Notes under the pieces: generated by a model
Told to the model about the DNA's origin: nothing
What the model saw: the letters and a program-made list of their open reading frames with translations, nothing else
Databases searched by the model: none
Origin: Candidatus Woesearchaeota archaeon CG11_big_fil_rev_8_21_14_0_20_43_8
GTDB lineage: Archaea; Nanobdellota; Nanobdellia; Woesearchaeales; CG08-08-20-14
Reading direction: 5' to 3'
Assembly: GCA_002762705.1 (NCBI GenBank)
Contig: PCVE01000111.1
Coordinates: 1-5,948, forward strand
Length of the DNA stretch: 5,948 bases
Position numbers and translations under genes: made by a program
Shown here: in pieces, positions 5,390 through 5,948 of the stretch
Layout of the letters: each line of letters begins with the position of its first letter
How positions within the stretch are numbered: position 1 is the stretch's first letter

Positions 5390-5809
5390 TCAGTCTATCA
5401 GGACAACGTTTCGTGTGCTTTCAAGAAGGAATGGATCCTCTTTGGCTTCTCTGTCAAGCTTGAGATATATCTTATCCCATTTATCTCTGCCATGTAGTCC
5501 ATAGCATAAGAAGGGGATGACTGTGTTTTTTGTCGGAAGATAGAATCTGTTGCCTAGTCTTTCGTCATATGATCTTTGCACAAGACTACTGATAAAGATG
5601 CCAGTCACCATCTGTTCGATGCTTGTTCTCTCAGAGCAGAGTCGGGTCATGAAATCTGTGATTTGCCTTGGTTTCATAAGAAAACTATATTCTTGATCGA
5701 TAGCAATCTGATATTGCGCCTTCATATTATCTCTTGAATTAGTTTTGTTGATATGATGTCTCATGATATCATAAAGATTGAGTGCATTTCGGATCATATT
5801 CTTTTCCAT
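5390..5809 (-). CDS. Protein of unknown function, 139 residues
   Basis: I do not recognise this protein. The N-terminal third is helical and polar, from MEKNMIRNALNLYDIMRHHI to roughly residue 45. A central region KPRQITDFMTRLCSERTSIE leads into a hydrophobic helix MVTGIFISSLVQ (not convincingly transmembrane). The C-terminal third, RFYLPTKNTVIPFLCYGLHG followed by DKWDKIYLKLDREAKEDPF, looks like strands and a helix. It ends NVVLID. There are two cysteines, no CxxC pair and no clear HTH. ATG 5809 is chosen because AGGTGA (5820-5815) sits 5 bases upstream; GTG 5818 falls within that SD. It lies 34 bases ahead of the MEMO-AMMECR1 gene on the same strand. Neighbourhood suggests, but does not prove, a shared process. 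Confidence 0.68.
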   Translation of the reverse strand: MEKNMIRNALNLYDIMRHHINKTNSRDNMKAQYQIAIDQEYSFLMKPRQITDFMTRLCSERTSIEQMVTGIFISSLVQRSYDERLGNRFYLPTKNTVIPFLCYGLHGRDKWDKIYLKLDREAKEDPFLLESTRNVVLID

Positions 5810-5814
5810 GTGAT

Positions 5815-5858
5815 TCACCTAGCTTGAATCTGCATGGTTTTACATCATCATATTTAAA
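5815..5858 (-). promoter_or_regulatory. Promoter and SD of the 139-residue unknown gene
   Basis: GGTTTAAATA on the minus strand (about 5860-5851) is TATA-like and predicts transcription start near 5829. AGGTGA at 5820-5815 then lies 5 bases before ATG 5809, giving a leader of about 20 bases with an SD. Confidence 0.55.
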
Positions 5859-5868
5859 CCTGTCGAAA

Positions 5869-5901
5869 GAATTATATACTGTCCTGACGGGTGATATAAT
5901 C
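5869..5901 (+). promoter_or_regulatory. Promoter of the right-edge gene
   Basis: AATTATATAC (about 5869-5879) is TATA-like and centred roughly 27 bases before ATG 5902. GGGTGAT (5889-5895) lies 6 bases before that ATG and would be an SD if transcription starts slightly earlier than predicted. It is divergent from the minus-strand promoter next to it. Confidence 0.5.
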
Positions 5902-5948
5902 ATGGCATTGAAACCTCACAAAGATCTGAAACTCTGGTTCGCGATATG
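5902..5948 (+). CDS. N-terminal fragment of an unidentified protein, cut by the window edge
   Basis: ATG 5902 begins a frame open to the end of the window, reading MALKPHKDLKLWFAI. GGGTGAT lies 6 bases upstream and a TATA box lies about 27 bases upstream, so a real gene start is likely. The charged start leading into LWFAI could be the cytoplasmic lead-in to a membrane segment. Fifteen codons are too few to name a family. Confidence 0.55.
   Translation, partial: MALKPHKDLKLWFAI

Noticed and set aside
1..5948. CRISPR arrays, insertion sequences, tRNA or rRNA genes
   Set aside because: I saw no regularly spaced repeats, no transposase motifs or terminal inverted repeats, and no RNA-gene consensus elements on either strand.
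5902..5948. Right-edge gene as an HtpX-like membrane protease
   Set aside because: Only 15 residues are visible and no diagnostic motif such as HExxH is within the window.

Overview
The window looks archaeal. The left edge carries the C-terminal half of an aCPSF1/FttA-type KH/metallo-beta-lactamase/beta-CASP ribonuclease, the archaeal transcription-termination factor. Nearly every gene start has an archaeal TATA-like AT-rich box about 25-30 bases upstream. Some starts look leaderless, and others have a Shine-Dalgarno (SD) sequence of the GGAGGTGAT type. The moderate GC content, small genes and several unrecognised small proteins fit an uncultivated, possibly DPANN-like archaeon, but that placement is inference.

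Layout from left to right: (1) 1-741, + strand, 3' part of the FttA gene, followed by a U-rich terminator. (2) 742-926, a promoter with a GTATAC inverted repeat and a possible 20-codon leader ORF. (3) 927-1193, + strand, a small four-cysteine zinc-ribbon protein. (4) 1190-2542, - strand, a large radical SAM protein with an auxiliary cysteine cluster; its stop shares TTAA with the zinc-ribbon gene. (5) 2543-2665, a divergent promoter region. (6) 2666-3373, + strand, three small genes: a 71-residue membrane-hairpin protein, an overlapping 39-codon ORF with its own strong SD, and a 117-residue protein of unknown function. (7) 3374-5355, - strand, a two-gene operon: a membrane-anchored MEMO-AMMECR1 fusion followed, with an ATGA overlap, by an isoprenylcysteine-methyltransferase-like membrane protein. 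(8) 5390-5809, - strand, a protein of unknown function. (9) 5810-5901, a divergent promoter region, then the first 15 codons of a + strand gene cut by the right edge.

The most noteworthy content is the MEMO-AMMECR1 fusion. These are two of the three parts of the AmmeMemoRadiSam system, whose biochemical role is unsettled. Here the fusion appears tethered to the membrane and translationally coupled to an ICMT-like methyltransferase. A radical SAM enzyme lies about 1.3 kb away but does not look like the usual third partner, so any functional link is conjecture. No mobile element, CRISPR array, tRNA or rRNA was seen.
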